A stretch of DNA of 64,000 nucleotides, from the NCBI RefSeq assembly GCF_039535475.1, contig NZ_BAAAXG010000026.1:806001-870000 (forward strand), written 5' to 3'. This DNA comes from Streptomyces showdoensis. Lineage in GTDB: Bacteria; Actinomycetota; Actinomycetes; Streptomycetales; Streptomycetaceae. A model generated the notes under the pieces. The model was given only the letters and a program-made list of their open reading frames with translations, had not been told where the DNA came from and did no database searches. A program made the translations under genes and the position numbers. Of the stretch, positions 1 to 10,826 are shown in pieces. Every line of letters begins with the position of its first letter. The first letter of the stretch is position 1.

Positions 1-370
1 TGCGCTGCCCGATCAGCTCCTCCTTGATCGGAGCCGCGTAGATCTCCTGCAGACGGCGGGTCGCGGTGGCCTCGTCCAGCTCGGCGATCTCGTCGAGCAG
101 CGGCTGCGGGTCCTCGTAGCGGGTCCACAGGCCCTCGAGGTTCAGCACGCCCAGGCCGCCGAGCTCGCCGATCCGGATGGCGGTCTGCGGCGAGACGACC
201 GAGTCCATGGGGGCGGCCAGGAAGGGCAGCTCGAAGCGGTAGGCGTCGATCTGCCAGGCGATCGAGACCTCCTTCGGGTCCCGGGTGCGCCGGCTCGGTA
301 CGACGGCGATGTCGTCGAACGCGTACGCCCTGCGGCCGCGCTTGCCGCGCCCGATCTCGATCTCAGTCAC
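1..370 (-). CDS. guaB3: GuaB3-type IMP dehydrogenase-family protein (partial, C terminus outside window)
   Basis: The first ~123 residues of a second IMP dehydrogenase-family protein are visible; the gene runs off the left edge. It starts with GTG (370-368), giving a short basic N terminus followed by YAFDDIAVVPS and FLAAPMDSVVSP, the start of the IMPDH TIM barrel. Going straight into the barrel without the usual [11 protein letters not shown] opening fits the actinobacterial GuaB3 paralogue, which lies downstream of guaB in streptomycetes and mycobacteria. The catalytic loop is not in view. The guaB-guaB3 gap is 106 nt and holds an imperfect hairpin. GuaB3 proteins are not always active IMP dehydrogenases; recent work links the group to GMP reductase activity. 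Confidence 0.85.
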   Translation of the reverse strand, partial: MTEIEIGRGKRGRRAYAFDDIAVVPSRRTRDPKEVSIAWQIDAYRFELPFLAAPMDSVVSPQTAIRIGELGGLGVLNLEGLWTRYEDPQPLLDEIAELDEATATRRLQEIYAAPIKEELIGQR

Positions 371-427
371 GTTGTGTGGCCTTTCCCTCTTGGTCTGCGC
401 CTACCAGTATCCCCGACACACGCCGAA

Positions 428-460
428 GGGGCGGCTCCGGCCACATGCCGGAACCGCCCC
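428..460 (-). terminator. Imperfect hairpin between guaB and guaB3
   Basis: Arms 428-440 and 448-460 (GGGGCGGCTCCGG / CCGGAACCGCCCC) pair over 13 positions with one mismatch and a 7-nt loop. The hairpin lies just downstream of the guaB stop. No U-run follows, so it may stabilise or attenuate rather than fully terminate. Confidence 0.45.
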
Positions 461-476
461 CCTGCGTCGCGGAGTG

Positions 477-2808
<2,332 letters not shown>

Positions 2809-2964
2809 CTCCTGCGCCCTCCCCTTCCGCTGGTTGTCCGCTCGCTCGTTCGTCTCGTCCCCGAGGAACTCCACACCTTCAAGGATGCGGCATTCCGCGG
2901 AGAAGTGACACAAGCCCACCCCGTCCGCCGCTCGGCGGACGGGGATGCGGCCGATGGCCGCAGG

Positions 2965-3576
2965 TCAGCGGACCAGGCCCCAGCGGAATCCGAGGGCGAC
3001 GGCGTGCGCCCGGTCGGAGGCGCCCAGCTTCTTGAACAGCCTGCGCGCGTGGGTCTTCACCGTGTCCTCGGAGAGGAAGAGCTCGCGCCCGATCTCCGCG
3101 TTGGACCGGCCGTGGCTCATGCCTTCGAGCACCTGGATCTCACGGGCGGTGAGGGTGGGCGCGGCGCCCATCTCGGCCGAACGCAGCCGGCGCGGGGCCA
3201 GTCGCCAGGTGGGGTCGGCGAGGGCCTGGGTGACGGTGGCCCGCAGCTCGGCGCGCGAGGCGTCCTTGTGCAGATAGCCACGGGCACCCGCGGCGACCGC
3301 GAGCGCGACGCCGTCCAGGTCCTCGGCGACGGTGAGCATGATGATGCGGGCGCCGGGATCCGCGGAGAGCAGCCGGCGGACGGTCTCCACGCCGCCCAGG
3401 CCGGGCATGCGCACGTCCATCAGAATCAGGTCCGAGCGGTCCGCGCCCCAGCGGCGGAGGACTTCCTCGCCGTTGGCCGCGGTGGTCACGCGCTCGACGC
3501 CGGGCACGGTCGCGACCGCCCGCCGAAGCGCCTCTCGGGCAAGCGGGGAGTCGTCGCAGACGAGGACGGAAGTCAT
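2965..3576 (-). CDS. bldM: Orphan response regulator BldM
   Basis: A 203-residue NarL/FixJ-type response regulator. The receiver domain (1-~120) has the acidic pair DD at 8-9 and Asp54 in LILMDVRMPG; the C-terminal LuxR helix-turn-helix (~137-200) carries SNAEIGRELFLSEDTVKTH. BldM is needed for aerial hyphae and sporulation in Streptomyces. It acts as a homodimer on early genes and as a heterodimer with WhiI on later ones, and it works without phosphorylation of Asp54. CGGAGG lies 6 nt before the ATG. No sensor kinase is adjacent, as expected of an orphan regulator. A promoter of the sigma-BldN class lies upstream. Confidence 0.97.
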   Translation of the reverse strand: MTSVLVCDDSPLAREALRRAVATVPGVERVTTAANGEEVLRRWGADRSDLILMDVRMPGLGGVETVRRLLSADPGARIIMLTVAEDLDGVALAVAAGARGYLHKDASRAELRATVTQALADPTWRLAPRRLRSAEMGAAPTLTAREIQVLEGMSHGRSNAEIGRELFLSEDTVKTHARRLFKKLGASDRAHAVALGFRWGLVR

Positions 3577-3710
3577 GCCTGACCTCCGTTGCTCTCGCAG
3601 CTGAAGCGCGTCACCTTGAGCCTCCAGGGCTGGTACGTATCGTCACCTGTGCGGTTGACACCCCCGGACACCTGTCCGAGCGCTTTCTTCTTCAACCGCC
3701 TCCGCACTCT

Positions 3711-3738
3711 CTAACGACGGTCACTCGAAAGAGTTACG
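3711..3738 (-). promoter_or_regulatory. Sigma-BldN-type promoter of bldM
   Basis: On the minus strand CGTAAC (3738-3733), a 16-nt spacer and CGTTAG (3716-3711) match the published sigma-BldN consensus CGTAAC-N16-CGTTGA, with the last two bases of the -10 swapped. It lies ~135 nt upstream of the bldM ATG and corresponds to bldMp1. The rest of the 470-bp bldM-whiD interval carries a TCACCCG half-site (3812-3818) resembling half a BldM box and an AT-richer stretch near 3890-3910; no whiD promoter was confidently picked. Confidence 0.75.
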
Positions 3739-4046
3739 GGTCGGACGGCCGCCTTCGGCACTCTATGTGAGGGCCCGTACGCGGAGGAGAGCGTCGCAGG
3801 TCATCCGTCCTTCACCCGAAGCTATGCCCCATTTAGCGGGTTTTCTTCCCTTTTCGCGGTGTCTGTGGCTAGATTCGCAATGAGTCATATTTACATCTAC
3901 TTAGACAGTAGTTGTACGGTCGGATCGAACCCGCGAGAGCGGGTACGCGACACCCGGCGGGGGGCGAAGGGCCCCCGTCGATCAGCCAGCCAAGCCATCA
4001 ACCCGCCCACCAATCCGTTCGACACGGTTTCAAGGGGACTAGCGCA

Positions 4047-4394
4047 ATGGCAGATTTCTCCCGCCTTCCCGGACCCAACGCCGATCTGTGGGACTGGCAA
4101 CTGCTCGCGGCCTGCCGCGGGGTCGACAGCTCCCTGTTCTTCCACCCCGAGGGAGAGCGCGGCGCGGCACGGAGTGCGCGCGAGAACTCGGCGAAAGAGG
4201 TCTGCATGCGGTGCCCGGTACGCGCGGAGTGCGCGGCACACGCGCTCGCCGTACGGGAGCCCTACGGCGTCTGGGGCGGCCTCACCGAGGACGAACGCGA
4301 AGAGCTCATGGGTCGAGCCCGCAATCGCCTGGTCACGACGTCCGCCGCCGCGCGGACGTCCCACACGAGCTCGGCAGGCTTGGGTCACGCCTGA
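4047..4394 (+). CDS. whiD: WhiB-like [4Fe-4S] regulator WhiD
   Basis: A 115-residue Wbl protein with the four cluster-binding cysteines at 23, 53, 56 and 62 (CMRCPVRAEC), the GVWGG turn after them, and a basic C-terminal tail. The N terminus (MADFSRLPGPNADLWDWQ) is that of S. coelicolor WhiD, needed for late sporulation; the mycobacterial counterpart is WhiB3. WhiD binds the C-terminal domain of the principal sigma factor through its Fe-S cluster, which is NO-sensitive. AAGGGG precedes the ATG by 11 nt. A longer in-frame extension upstream is not conserved. It is divergent from bldM. Confidence 0.96.
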   Translation: MADFSRLPGPNADLWDWQLLAACRGVDSSLFFHPEGERGAARSARENSAKEVCMRCPVRAECAAHALAVREPYGVWGGLTEDEREELMGRARNRLVTTSAAARTSHTSSAGLGHA

Positions 4395-4469
4395 AGTAAC
4401 GTTTCTGCACGACTGACCGGGACAACCGAAGACACGGGCCGGGCCCGCACCCACCCGGCTCCGGGAGCC

Positions 4470-4500
4470 GCGCCGCACGCGGCCCGGGGGCGTGCGGCGC
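4470..4500 (+). terminator. Hairpin downstream of whiD
   Basis: A perfect 11-bp stem (GCGCCGCACGC at 4470-4480, GCGTGCGGCGC at 4490-4500) with a 9-nt loop, 76 nt past the whiD stop and before the convergent LysR gene. There is no U-run; high-GC Streptomyces terminators often lack one. Confidence 0.55.
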
Positions 4501-4620
4501 CCGTGGCCGCGCGGGCCCGCGCCCGCCGCGCGGCGGACGGCCGCGGAACCGGGCCGTCGCCCGGACGGCGGGCGCGTACCCCCTCGGGGCGGAACGCGCT
4601 CGGCCGGCCGATACCGGCGG

Positions 4621-4783
4621 CCTCACCCGTACGGTCGCGGCCCCCTCACCCGTACGGCGCCGCGCACCCACTCCGACGGGCGTGCGCCCGCACCCGTCCG
4701 GCCGGACCCCGTTCCCCCGTACGGCGCAGCCCGACCCGTACCGCGGTCCCCCGGACGGCGGTCCACGGACCACCCGTACGGCG
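4621..4783. repeat. Irregular CACCCGTACGG repeats in the whiD-LysR interval
   Basis: The 413-bp gap 4395-4807 holds no convincing gene. Its right half has about five imperfect copies of CACCCGTACGG. Two share the exact 14-mer CCTCACCCGTACGG (4621-4634 and 4644-4657); further ones lie near 4716, 4732 and 4771. Spacing is irregular, so this is neither a CRISPR nor a clean tandem array. Open frames crossing it are Arg/Pro/Gly-rich GC artefacts. Confidence 0.5.
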
Positions 4784-4807
4784 GCGGCCCGGCCTCACCC
4801 GGACGGG

Positions 4808-5728
4808 CTATGCCCGTGTCGTCGCCGACCGCTCGGCGGCGCGCTCAGCGGCGCGGGTCAGCTCGTCCAGGGTGGCCGCGACGGCCGGGACCTGGGCCAG
4901 GTCCGGAAGGGTGAGGGCCACGATCTCGCGCTCGACGGCGGGTTCCACCGTGACGGTGACGGCACCCTTGGGCCGTACGGACTCGAGGGCCAGCTCCGGC
5001 AGCACGGCCACGCCCAGACCGGCGCCCACCAGGCCGATCACGGCGGGGTAGTCGTCGGTGGCGAAGTCGATGCGCGGGGTGAAGCCGGCCTCGCGGCAGA
5101 CGTCGACCAGTTGGCGGCGGCAGCGCGGGCAGCCGGCGATCCACGGGTCCTCGGCCAGTTCGCCGATGGCCACCGACTCCGCCCCGGCCAGCCGGTGCCC
5201 CTCGGGCACCAGGCCGACGAGCCGGTCGGCGAGGAGCGGGCGGACCACCAGGTCGTCCCAGGCGTCCGGGCCCGCCCCGTAACGGAAGGCGAGGGCCAGG
5301 TCGCAGTCGCCCTCGCGCAGCATCTCCACCGAACGCGGCGGCTCGGCCTCCACGAGGGAGACCCGGGTGCCGGGGTGGGCGGCGCGCAGCGCGGCGAGGG
5401 CGGTGGGCACCAGGGTGGAGCTGCCGCTCGGGAAGGAGACCAGGCGCACCCGCCCGGCCCGCAGGCCCGCGATGGCGGCGACCTCCTCCTCCGCGGCGGT
5501 GAGCCCGGCCAGGATCCCGGAGGCGTGGCGCACGAGGGCCTCGCCCGCCTGGGTGAGGCGCATCTCCCGTCCGGTGCGGATCAGCAGGGGCGTGCCGGCC
5601 GAGCCCTCCAGCGCCTTCATCTGCTGGCTCACGGCGGGCTGGGTGCAGCCCAGTTCGCGCGCGGCGGCGGAGAAGGAACCGGTGGCGGCGACGGCGCGCA
5701 GGACGCGGAGGTGGCGGGCCTCGATCAT
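4808..5728 (-). CDS. LysR-family transcriptional regulator
   Basis: A regulator of about 306 residues. The N-terminal winged helix-turn-helix is classic LysR (HLRVLRAVAATGSFSAAARELGCTQPAVSQQMKALE, shown here only as the family segment at ~5-40), followed by a type-2 periplasmic-binding effector domain (LRAGRVRLVSFPSG, LPELALESVRPKG). The ATG at 5728 is preceded by GGGG; an alternative ATG at 5740 adds four residues. It is divergent from the MOSC gene at 5809 across 80 bp, so the MOSC gene is its most likely target, with autoregulation. The effector cannot be read from the sequence. Confidence 0.92.
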   Translation of the reverse strand: MIEARHLRVLRAVAATGSFSAAARELGCTQPAVSQQMKALEGSAGTPLLIRTGREMRLTQAGEALVRHASGILAGLTAAEEEVAAIAGLRAGRVRLVSFPSGSSTLVPTALAALRAAHPGTRVSLVEAEPPRSVEMLREGDCDLALAFRYGAGPDAWDDLVVRPLLADRLVGLVPEGHRLAGAESVAIGELAEDPWIAGCPRCRRQLVDVCREAGFTPRIDFATDDYPAVIGLVGAGLGVAVLPELALESVRPKGAVTVTVEPAVEREIVALTLPDLAQVPAVAATLDELTRAAERAAERSATTRA

Positions 5729-5808
5729 GACCCCAATCATAAGCCACCCTTGGATATGGCGCAGAATTCTTGCACCAAACTTTGAGGAAGCTCGCCTAGG
5801 CTGCCCCC

Positions 5809-6474
5809 ATGGAACTGCTCAGCGTGAACGTGGGACGCCCCAGGACCGTCGACTACACCAACGCCCCCGGGGGCCGGACCGGCATCGACAAGCGCCCGGT
5901 CGACGGCCCCGTCCTGATCACGGCCCCCGCGCCCGGAGGGGCCAGCGGGGTCGCCGGGGACGCCGTGTGCGACCTGCGCTTCCACGGTGGCCCGGACCGG
6001 GCCGTGCACGCCTTCGCGCGCGAGGACATGGAGGTCTGGGAGGGCGAGCTCGGCCGCCCGCTGCCGCCCGGCTCCTTCGGCGAGAACCTCACCACCCGGG
6101 GCCTCGACGTGAACGGCGCCCTGATCGGCGAGCGCTGGCGGATCGGCCCCGACCTGGTGCTGGAGGTCACCGGCGGCCGCATCCCCTGCCGCACCTTCGC
6201 CGGCTTCGTCCAGGAGGACGCCTGGGTCCGCCGCCTCAACCGGTCGCCGGCGGGCCCGGGCGCGCTGCTGCGGGTGATCGAGCCGGGCGAGGTCCGCGCG
6301 GGCGACCCCGTCGAGGTCGTCCACCGCCCCGCCCACCCGATCACCGTCACGCGCCTCCACCACGCCGCCACCGCGGACCGCTCCCTGCTGCCGAGCACAC
6401 TGGTGGCGGCCGAGTGGATGGAGTCGGGTCTGCTGGCGCTGGCGCGGAACCACGCGGAGAAGTACGGGGAGTAA
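5809..6474 (+). CDS. MOSC domain protein (YiiM-like)
   Basis: A 221-residue single-MOSC protein. Visible motifs are the N-terminal barrel strands (LLSVNVG), FHGGPDRAVHAF, GSFGENLTT and the conserved cysteine in GRIPCRTF (~127), the expected ligand for sulfur or the molybdenum cofactor. Free-standing MOSC proteins such as E. coli YiiM bind molybdopterin and reduce N-hydroxylated compounds; the substrate here is unknown. A -10-like TAGGCT (5797-5802) ends 6 nt before the ATG and there is no ribosome binding site, so the transcript is probably leaderless. It is divergent from a LysR gene. Confidence 0.88.
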   Translation: MELLSVNVGRPRTVDYTNAPGGRTGIDKRPVDGPVLITAPAPGGASGVAGDAVCDLRFHGGPDRAVHAFAREDMEVWEGELGRPLPPGSFGENLTTRGLDVNGALIGERWRIGPDLVLEVTGGRIPCRTFAGFVQEDAWVRRLNRSPAGPGALLRVIEPGEVRAGDPVEVVHRPAHPITVTRLHHAATADRSLLPSTLVAAEWMESGLLALARNHAEKYGE

Positions 6475-6542
6475 GGCGGGCGGCCGGGGAGCGCCCCTTT
6501 CCCGCACACGGCGTTCACACGGCGCGGGTTACCGTGCCGCGT

Positions 6543-7316
6543 ATGACGACTGCACTGATTACGGGCGCGACCGCCGGCATCGGCGCCGCCTTCGCCCGGC
6601 GGCTGGCCGCGGACGGGCACGACGTGGTGCTCGTGGCCCGCGATGTGAAGCGGCTTCGGGACCAGGCGACGGAGCTGCACGACCGGCACGGCATCGAGGC
6701 GGAGGTGCTGGCGGCCGACCTCTCCGAGGAGGAGGGGATCGAGGCCGTGGCGGCGCGGCTCTCGGACACCAGGAAGCCGGTGGACCTCCTGGTGAACAAC
6801 GCCGGGTTCGGCAACAAGGGCCGGTTCCTCGAAGTGTCCATGGCCGACGAGCTGAAGATGCTGAAGGTGCACTGCGAGGCGGTGCTGCGGCTCACCTCGG
6901 CGGCGGCGGAGTCGATGCGGACCCGGGGGCGCGGCGGGGTGGTGAACGTCGCCTCGGTGGCCGCGTTCGTGCCGCGCGGCACGTACGGGGCGTCGAAGGC
7001 GTGGGTCGTGCAGTTCACGCAGGGCGCCGCGCGGGACCTCGCGGGGAGCGGGGTGCGGCTGATGGCGCTGTGCCCGGGGTTCGTGCGGACGGAGTTCCAC
7101 CAGCGGGCGGGGATGGGGACGGACAACATCCCGGGCTGGATGTGGCTCGACGCGGACAAGCTGGTCTCCGCGGCGCTCGTCGACCTGGCCCGGGGGCGGA
7201 CGCTGTCCATCCCCGATCCCCGCTACAAGGCGCTGATGGGCGTGGTGAAGCTGGCGCCGCGCGGGCTGCTGGGCGGGGTGTCCTCCCGAGCGGGGCGCAA
7301 GTACGGGCCCAAGTAG
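6543..7316 (+). CDS. SDR-family NAD(P)-dependent oxidoreductase
   Basis: A 257-residue classical short-chain dehydrogenase. It has the Rossmann cofactor motif TGATAGIG (7-14), NNAG (85-88) and the catalytic Ser138 / Tyr148-x3-Lys152 (YGASK). The acidic residue usual for NAD at the end of beta-2 is replaced by VARDVKRL, suggesting NADP(H). The C-terminal third resembles the DltE/YqjQ branch of SDRs; the substrate is unknown. TACCGT (6530-6535) lies 7 nt upstream of the ATG and no Shine-Dalgarno is present, so leaderless translation is likely. Confidence 0.9.
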   Translation: MTTALITGATAGIGAAFARRLAADGHDVVLVARDVKRLRDQATELHDRHGIEAEVLAADLSEEEGIEAVAARLSDTRKPVDLLVNNAGFGNKGRFLEVSMADELKMLKVHCEAVLRLTSAAAESMRTRGRGGVVNVASVAAFVPRGTYGASKAWVVQFTQGAARDLAGSGVRLMALCPGFVRTEFHQRAGMGTDNIPGWMWLDADKLVSAALVDLARGRTLSIPDPRYKALMGVVKLAPRGLLGGVSSRAGRKYGPK

Positions 7317-7367
7317 GGCCCGTACGCACGCCCGCTCGTGCGGCGGTCCGTGCGGCGGTCCGTGCGG

Positions 7368-8897
7368 TCAGTCCAGGCCCGGCCCCTCGTACGCCCCGAT
7401 GTTGGGGGGCGATGTCGCCGACACGTCGTTCCCGAACCAGTCCCTGCCGCCGTTGTCCTCGATCGGGGCGCCGGCGGTCAGGGCCGGGGAGCCGGCCGCG
7501 AGCCGGAGGTCGGGCCGGAGCAGCGGGTCCGCGGTGAGGCCGCCGGGGTTCGGGCGGGCCATGGTGATGCCGTGGAAGAGGTTGTTCGCGAAGGAGAGCC
7601 CGGGGGTGGGGTTCTTGAACGCGTAGCCGCCGGGGGCGCCCTCGTTCACGAAGAGGTTGTTGGTGAGGGCGAGTTCGTGGCGGGTGGTGGCGGGGCTTCC
7701 GGCGTCGTCCTGGACGAGGTGGGCGGGGACGGCCGTCCGGTTGACGAAGGTGTTGTTGTAGATCCTGGTGTTGAGGATGGGGCCCCAGCAGTTCTGGATC
7801 AGGCGGGCGCCGTCGTCGACGCTGACGTTGTAGCGGACGACGGTGTCGAGGGTCCGGGCACCGCTGTAGGGGCAGATCAGCAGGAAGCCGCCGGCGTTGT
7901 CGTGGCTGTGGTTGTACTGGAAGACGGTCCCCTTGGAGGCGCCGTCTGCGTCGAAGGACATGCCGTCCTTGGTGTTGCCGCCGCCCGACACCTCGTTGTA
8001 CTCGACGGTCGTGTCGTCCGTGTTGAAGGTCCAGATGCCGGCGTTGGCGGCCTTGGAACGCAGCTGGAAGCCGTCGACGCGGTTGTGGTCGACGCGGGCG
8101 CCGCTGGTGGTGTCGATCTTGATGCCGTCGCCGGCGATCGAGGTCAGCGAGTTGTGGTGCACCCGGACGCCGAGGCTGGGGGTCCAGGGGCCGGGGAAGG
8201 CGACCGGGTCCTGCTGGTTCCCGACCAGGTCGCGCTTGGAGAAGCGGGACTTGAAGTAGACGCCCTCGCGGTCGACGTCCCGGATCTCGTTGTGGCCGAT
8301 GTCGAGGCCGTCGTACCAGCTGGGGACGGTGGTGCCCTCGACGGCGACGTGGATGGCGCTGGAGCCGGTGAGGGTCTTGGAGTCGCCGCCGCGCACGTCG
8401 TGGATGGAGAGGTGGTCGAGGGTGATGCCCTTGGCCGCGCCGTAGTCCGCGAGGCGCAGCCGGACGCCGTTGCGCTCGGTGCCGGGGGCCGCCGCGTTGG
8501 TGATCTCCAGCCGGGTGAGGCGGACGTACTGGGTGTCGGCGAGGAGGACGGCGTCGTGGGCGCCGTTGCCGTCGATGACCGCGCGGCCGGGCGCGCCGCC
8601 GTAGTCGGCGATGGTGAAGACGGCCCCGGGGGCGCCCGCGCCCCGCGGCTGGAGCGTGCCGGTGCAGGTGGTGCCGCGCTTGAACAGGAGCCGGTCGCCG
8701 GGCCCGTAGGGGTGGGCGTTGGCCTCGGCCAGGGTGGTCCAGGGGCGTCGGGCGCTGCCGTCGCCGGGGGCGGCGGCCGAGCAGTCGACGTAGTGGCGGT
8801 CGCCGGTCCGCGGGGCGGCCGTGGCGGGGACGGCGGTCAGGAACGGTAGTGCCAGGGCGGCGGCGGTGAGGGCCGCGAAGGTACGGCGCTGGGTCAC
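7368..8897 (-). CDS. Secreted right-handed parallel beta-helix protein (polysaccharide lyase-like)
   Basis: A 509-residue protein with a Sec signal peptide (basic TQRR, hydrophobic core, cleavage near ATAA at ~28). The mature part is a long run of beta-helix coils rich in N/D-G turns (VRLTRLEITN, LDHLSIHDV, VHHNSLTSI, VDHNRVDGF, VEYNEVSGG, IYNNTFVN, LTNNLF), as in pectate-lyase-like enzymes. The C terminus (NIGAYEG) is typical of polysaccharide lyase/hydrolase members. The GTG start overlaps the stop of the upstream DUF2264 gene by 4 nt (GTGA), so the two are translationally coupled. A lyase or hydrolase acting on an acidic polysaccharide is likely; the substrate cannot be read. Confidence 0.8.
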   Translation of the reverse strand: MTQRRTFAALTAAALALPFLTAVPATAAPRTGDRHYVDCSAAAPGDGSARRPWTTLAEANAHPYGPGDRLLFKRGTTCTGTLQPRGAGAPGAVFTIADYGGAPGRAVIDGNGAHDAVLLADTQYVRLTRLEITNAAAPGTERNGVRLRLADYGAAKGITLDHLSIHDVRGGDSKTLTGSSAIHVAVEGTTVPSWYDGLDIGHNEIRDVDREGVYFKSRFSKRDLVGNQQDPVAFPGPWTPSLGVRVHHNSLTSIAGDGIKIDTTSGARVDHNRVDGFQLRSKAANAGIWTFNTDDTTVEYNEVSGGGNTKDGMSFDADGASKGTVFQYNHSHDNAGGFLLICPYSGARTLDTVVRYNVSVDDGARLIQNCWGPILNTRIYNNTFVNRTAVPAHLVQDDAGSPATTRHELALTNNLFVNEGAPGGYAFKNPTPGLSFANNLFHGITMARPNPGGLTADPLLRPDLRLAAGSPALTAGAPIEDNGGRDWFGNDVSATSPPNIGAYEGPGLD

Positions 8898-10732
8898 TGG
8901 TCCTCCGGGTCGGGGGCGTCGAGGGCGATGCGGGAGGTGCTGCCGTTCTGCCAGGTCACGTGGAGCGTGCGGGCACCGCTGACCTGGACGTTCGCGAGGT
9001 CGGACACGGGGGCGGGGGTGGCGGCGGAGCCGGGCTCGGGGCCGGGTTCGGCGGTGAGCGAGGCGAGGGCCACGAAGAGGGCGGCGGGTCCGGCGGTGGT
9101 GCCGTGCAGGGCGGGGGTGCGGGTGGGGCCCGGGCCCTGGAGGGTGGCGCCGGTGGGGAGTTCGGCGAGCCCGGGGCCGTAGCCGTGGACGGGGTGGAGC
9201 TGGGAGACCGGCCCGTCGGGGTGGACGGTCCAGCCGGTCAGCCGGACGGGGGTCCCCTCCGGGGCGTCCAGGACGAGGTGGGCGCGGACCTCGGCGCGGC
9301 CGTGGACGAGGACGGCGGACACGACGCGGACGCCGGGGAGCGGCGCGTGCAGGGAGACGGCCCGGTCGGGACCGGTGCCGAGCGGGGTGACCGGGCCGCG
9401 GGGGGTGGCGCGGCCGTCGGCGTCGAGCAGGGCGAAGTGGTTGTCGGCGGGGTCGGGGGCGGTGGTGGGGCCGGTACGGGTGGAGTAGGCGTGGCGGGAG
9501 TAGCCGGGGTCGTCCGCCCGGGGGTCGCCGACGTGGTCGCTGCCGTGGTTGTGGAGGCGGACGAGGCCGTCGGCGGCGGTGGTCTGGACGAGGAGCCCGG
9601 TCGGCCCGAAGGCCCTTACGGTGTCGGCGCGTTCGGCGGGCAGGGGTTCCTCGGGGTCGGTCCAGGCGGGGTGGTCGGCCGGGAGCAGCAGGCCGAGGAA
9701 GCCCTTGGAGGCCCAGTAGGGCGAGCCGGGGCCGGAGTAGGTCTGCAGGACGGGCTCGTGGGGGCCGTGCCAGCCGAGGGTGAGCAGCCCGCGGGCGTCG
9801 GCGGCGCCGCGGTCGAGGAAGTGGCGGAGGCTGCCGGAGGCGAGGCGGCGGGTGGCGCCGGGGGTGAGCGGGGTGTGTCCGGTGAGGGTGCCGAGCCAGG
9901 GGGCGGCGGCCGCCGCGAAACGGTAGGTCAGGGACCTGCCGTACGGGAGGGGGGCGCCGTTCGTGTCGAAGAGGTGCACGTGGTCGTCGAGCTGGGCGCG
10001 CAGCCGGGGGCCGTAGCGGTCGAGCAGGGCGCGGTCACCGGCGAGGTGGGCGTGCAGGACCGGGTAGAAGTGCAGGGCCCAGGCGTTGTAGTGGTCGAAG
10101 GCGCGGTTGTCGCCGTCGCTGTACCAGCCGTCGCCGAGGTACCAGTGCTCGATCCTTTCGAGGGCGCGGTCGACGGTGGCGGCGGCGCGGTCGGTCTCGA
10201 TGCCGGCGTCCTGGAGGAAGCCGGCGACGGTGAGTCCGAAGAGCCACCAGTTGTTGTCGACGGGGGACGGGCCGAGGGCGGGGAGCAGCCAGTCGACGGC
10301 CCGTTGCCGGACGGTGTCGTCGAGGTGGTCCCAGAGCCGGCGGCGGGTCAGGCGCAGGGCGAGGGCGACGGAGGCGGACTCGACGACGGCCTGGCGGGTG
10401 CCGGCCATGAGGGGCCAGGACTCGGGGCCGTCGCCGCCGGGGCGTTCGGTGCCGGCGGCGAGTCCTTCGGCGTAGCGGCCGAGGTGTCCGTGCGGGTCGT
10501 CGCCGTGCGCGGCCCGCAGGGCGGCGAGCAGGAAGGTGCGGGCGTAGCCCTCCAGGGCGTCGGAGCGGGGGCCGGACCAGCTGGGGCGGGGGCCGGGCAG
10601 GGCGATGAGTCCGCCGCGGGGCGAGGCGTGCGGGCGGACGGCGAGCAGGAGGCGGTCGGCCGTGGCCTCCCAGTGGGCACGGGTCCAGCCGGTGTACGGG
10701 CTGAGCTCACGGTTCTCGGGCGGCGTGGGCAT
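8894..10732 (-). CDS. DUF2264 domain protein, predicted carbohydrate-active alpha/alpha-toroid enzyme
   Basis: A protein of 612 residues that matches DUF2264: aromatic-rich helical segments DNNWWLFG, LGDGWYSDGD, FDHYNAWALHFYP, PYGRSLTYRFA and SPYWASKGFLGLLLP in its first two thirds, then a beta-rich C-terminal third. No signal peptide, so it should act in the cytoplasm on imported oligosaccharide. DUF2264 members occur in polysaccharide-use loci, and related families have been shown to be glycoside hydrolases of uronic-acid sugars; activity here is inferred. AGGGAGC lies 5 nt before the ATG. It is first gene of a two-gene operon with the beta-helix protein, behind a promoter that carries the local operator. 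Confidence 0.85.
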   Translation of the reverse strand: MPTPPENRELSPYTGWTRAHWEATADRLLLAVRPHASPRGGLIALPGPRPSWSGPRSDALEGYARTFLLAALRAAHGDDPHGHLGRYAEGLAAGTERPGGDGPESWPLMAGTRQAVVESASVALALRLTRRRLWDHLDDTVRQRAVDWLLPALGPSPVDNNWWLFGLTVAGFLQDAGIETDRAAATVDRALERIEHWYLGDGWYSDGDNRAFDHYNAWALHFYPVLHAHLAGDRALLDRYGPRLRAQLDDHVHLFDTNGAPLPYGRSLTYRFAAAAAPWLGTLTGHTPLTPGATRRLASGSLRHFLDRGAADARGLLTLGWHGPHEPVLQTYSGPGSPYWASKGFLGLLLPADHPAWTDPEEPLPAERADTVRAFGPTGLLVQTTAADGLVRLHNHGSDHVGDPRADDPGYSRHAYSTRTGPTTAPDPADNHFALLDADGRATPRGPVTPLGTGPDRAVSLHAPLPGVRVVSAVLVHGRAEVRAHLVLDAPEGTPVRLTGWTVHPDGPVSQLHPVHGYGPGLAELPTGATLQGPGPTRTPALHGTTAGPAALFVALASLTAEPGPEPGSAATPAPVSDLANVQVSGARTLHVTWQNGSTSRIALDAPDPEDQ

Positions 10733-10783
10733 GATGCTCCCTGGGATTCCGTGCGTCGGCGGGTGACGGCGGCGTCGCCCGGA

Positions 10784-10812
10784 ATCCTGAAGACGCTTCG
10801 ATCGAACGTCAA
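10784..10812 (-). promoter_or_regulatory. Promoter of the DUF2264/beta-helix operon
   Basis: On the minus strand TTGACG (10812-10807), a 17-nt spacer and CAGGAT (10789-10784). The spacer begins with the perfect palindrome TTCGATCGAA. The importer promoter at 12092-12120 has the same -10 and spacing. Confidence 0.7.
10797..10806. promoter_or_regulatory. Operator O1: TTCGATCGAA palindrome between -35 and -10
   Basis: A perfect 10-bp palindrome sitting in the spacer of the DUF2264 promoter. It shares the TTCGATC core with the other local sites and is placed to block RNA polymerase when bound. Confidence 0.6.
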
Positions 10813-10826
10813 GAGGAGACGGAGCG

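Noticed and set aside
4333..4773. Minus-strand frame of 146 codons covering the whiD-LysR gap
   Set aside because: Arg/Pro/Gly-rich, overlaps whiD antisense and the CGTACGG repeats, no start signal.
4621..4783. Possible CRISPR array
   Set aside because: Repeats are 11-14 nt, irregularly spaced and degenerate; no cas gene.
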